Below are positions 61,801 through 64,000 of a stretch of 64,000 bases of DNA, piece after piece. Each line of letters opens with the position of its first letter. The first letter of the stretch is position 1. Source of the stretch: Nautilus pompilius (Eukaryota > Mollusca > Cephalopoda > Nautilida > Nautilidae); contig JACATO010000062.1 of the NCBI GenBank assembly GCA_018389105.1, forward strand, positions 186,001 to 250,000, in the 5' to 3' direction. Made by a program: the position numbers and the translations under genes. A model generated the notes under the pieces. The model was not told the origin of the DNA. It ran no database searches and saw only the letters and a program-made list of their open reading frames with translations.

Positions 61801-63984
61801 GTAAAACCAAAACCGTCTTTCTTAGGTTTATTCATTTAATGGGTATAGGTTTGGGGGCTGTCAACCAGAACTGATGACATATTTTTTTTTTTATGAAAAA
61901 CAAGGCGATTTATCTCTCATAATAAAAAAACACAAAAATGCAACACTCAGTCTAAGGGAGAGAATCCCAGTTATTAGATTGCAACATTGCTCAGACTGGT
62001 TGGTATAAATAAACTCTAATTAATTCTGATAAACAGTGAAGTAAGTGAAAGAAAGAATAACAATTCAGACCTGAATAAAGGTACTAAAAAAAAGATAAAC
62101 TACATATATACTCCTTTTCCTTAGTTCCGATGTAAGAGTCACTGTTCCATCATCACTCGGTAGAGTTATCTTACAGAACCCACTGTCCAGCCCAGAGCAG
62201 CACTGCCGGCCAGGCTGACCCAAGTCTCATACCATAGCACTGGCAATGATGCTATTTCCCAATGTTCTAGCCACATTAATCAGTAAATTAAAAAAAAAAA
62301 TAAATAAAATAAAGCAAACTAATAAAGGGATCATCTGCCATTTTTACTGTCTTTTCTGGATTCCAACTTCTTTTTTAATATTGTCAGCTGGGAGAAATTG
62401 CCATGAGCCCTGCAGTGAATAAGTAAGTAAATTAATTTAATATATTCCAAACTGTGTTTCAGGGATTGCTTGGTGAAGTATAAATATGCACGTATTAAAA
62501 CATGCTATAGCATTGCGTATAGCACACTATATATGGTTGGTCAGACTGCATTATAAATTTGAGGATATCTAAATGAACAAGAAAGTTACAGACGACAGAA
62601 TGATAACCAGCCTAAAACACCATACTTAGGAAAATACCCCTGAAAGTGCAGATATATGTAGTACCACTGAATTGATACTTCTGCCACTTATGTTCACTGT
62701 CTCTATTCCCATGTAACGACTGAATATCCACACACAAACATTTTGCCTTTTCCTTTTTCAATCTGAGAAGACTCCTTAAGAATGAAGAACTTTCATGTGT
62801 TTACTGCCAAGGATTAAACTTCTGAACATTCACTTTTTTGTTTTTTGTTTTCTTCTTCAACATCAAGTGCTTTTCCAGATTAAAAACTGGGAAAGATGTT
62901 TGAAAATGCTTTCTGAAGCATCTGAAACTAACTTCTGGTTTTTAATGTTTACTCCAGAAACAATTTAGTTAAAAAATAATACATTATAGCTGTTCATTTT
63001 TCTGTATGTCTAATAGCTGAAAGAACAATTCCTAACTGGCTGGTTATATGGTGCACAGAATCTTGATTAATACAGTTAAAGGACTTTCAGGAAATTGATA
63101 TTTCTCTAACAGTGCAGTGTCCATACCATCGCAAATAATCAACAATTGAGAACTTATTACTGCATTTACTTCAGTTGTTTTCACCGTTTGATCTTTTGAT
63201 AATATCATGGAGAATTGTTTGCAACACTAGATGATGTGAGAAGGCCAGATATCGGGAGAATACTGCTGCAATTAACCAACCTCGCCCCTTTGTCTATATT
63301 GTTGAGAAGAATAAGCAAATATTTCCATCCATGTAGCACATGGATGTGATTAACCAACTGGTGTTCATTCAGACTTATTGGTGTACACCTGTAGCAACAC
63401 CAAGCTGCTGCTATACAGGTGTAAATAAGAGAGATGTTTGTTTTGGTGCCTATCTTAAATAAACAATACATTGTAAAATATCAAAAAATTCCAGAGCCCT
63501 CCATTCCGTAAAGATGACATCTGTAATCAATTTATGATAGTTTAATAAAAAGTGTATTTGTAGATCCACAAAAAACAAAAAAAAATTGTGTGATGAAAGA
63601 TACTGTAAGTTTATTTTGACACACATATATATATTTTTTTCTAACAGTCATATCCTAATCTACAAGTAAATGTCTGCACTAATGAACTGATATGTATGTG
63701 GTAAAACTAACTGGTAAGACAAGACTTCTGAATGCTAGTGTATACATAATTGATCTGATTAATATTATCTAGTTATTTTAAGTTTTCTAACTTTATTAAT
63801 AATAGCTTATTTAATCCTTTAATACTGTGCAATTTTAAGCTCTCCCGTCAAAAGATTTAACTAATATATATACAAAAACTAGGGTAATGCTATTTATTTT
63901 ATATAATAATATAAAAACAGCAAGATGTAAAAGAAAGTTTACCCCCAGTAAGCAACAAGATTGTACTCACGCAATAGGATTTAC
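61801..63984. other. AT-rich, CpG-poor DNA, no confirmed gene
   Basis: It could be intronic. One splice-bounded candidate microexon lies at 62388-62422 (plus) and a hairpin at 63384-63423. An 88-codon minus frame at 63205-63471 is not recognised. No RNA gene was found. Confidence 0.35.
63384..63423. other. Imperfect inverted repeat (hairpin)
   Basis: TACACCTGTAGCA pairs with TGCTATACAGGTGTA across a 12-base loop. It has no U-tract terminator or RNA-gene context, so the role is unknown. Confidence 0.4.
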
Positions 63985-63985
63985 A

Positions 63986-64000
63986 GTTAGAGAGAGAGAA
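63986..64000 (+). repeat. Start of a (GA)n tract at the window edge
   Basis: GAGAGAGAGA at the last bases. Another GA tract or CRE array probably begins here and is cut by the window edge. Confidence 0.5.

Overview
The window is eukaryotic genomic DNA. It is intron-rich, AT to mid-GC, and crowded with simple-sequence DNA, tRNA-derived SINEs, Tc1/mariner relics and a Penelope-like fossil. There is no operon or bacterial gene layout. The repeat mix and the one recognisable host gene fit a bilaterian invertebrate, perhaps marine and perhaps lophotrochozoan. I cannot fix the phylum from the sequence.

The only host gene I can support well lies on the minus strand. A signal-peptide exon (16786 down to 16700) ends in a consensus donor. 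A Kazal/follistatin-like exon (3632 down to 3450) begins after a good acceptor, and the two join in phase 0. The joined N-terminus has the layout of SMOC/magu, a secreted SPARC-related modular calcium-binding protein that modulates BMP signalling in known animals. Intron 1 is about 13.1 kb. The later SMOC domains must lie beyond base 1. A promoter-like CpG-rich stretch sits at about 16.8-17.6 kb. The next 47 kb contain no other convincing multi-exon gene. A possible first coding exon lies at 34.67 kb (+), behind a CpG-rich stretch with a CRE site.

The rest is repeats. Five arrays of a 20-26 bp unit built of GA (or CT) dinucleotides around the palindrome TGACGTCA lie at 6.7, 31, 37, 45 and 53 kb, three in one orientation and two in the other. 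Pure GA tracts occur between them. At 39.5-40.4 kb a 33-bp minisatellite of about 24 units sits between inverted ends, and the same ends flank a short copy at 42.3-42.45 kb. This looks like a MITE whose interior has expanded. Three Tc1/mariner relics (2.0, 29.1 and 59.5-60.7 kb), a Penelope-like reverse transcriptase fossil (61.2-61.8 kb), a decayed copy of a multicopy protein family (25 kb) and several tRNA-derived SINEs make up the recognisable mobile DNA.

Base composition changes sharply near 59.6 kb. To the left CpG is frequent. To the right the DNA is AT-rich and almost free of CpG. In an invertebrate with mosaic methylation this could mark the edge of a methylated transcription unit.
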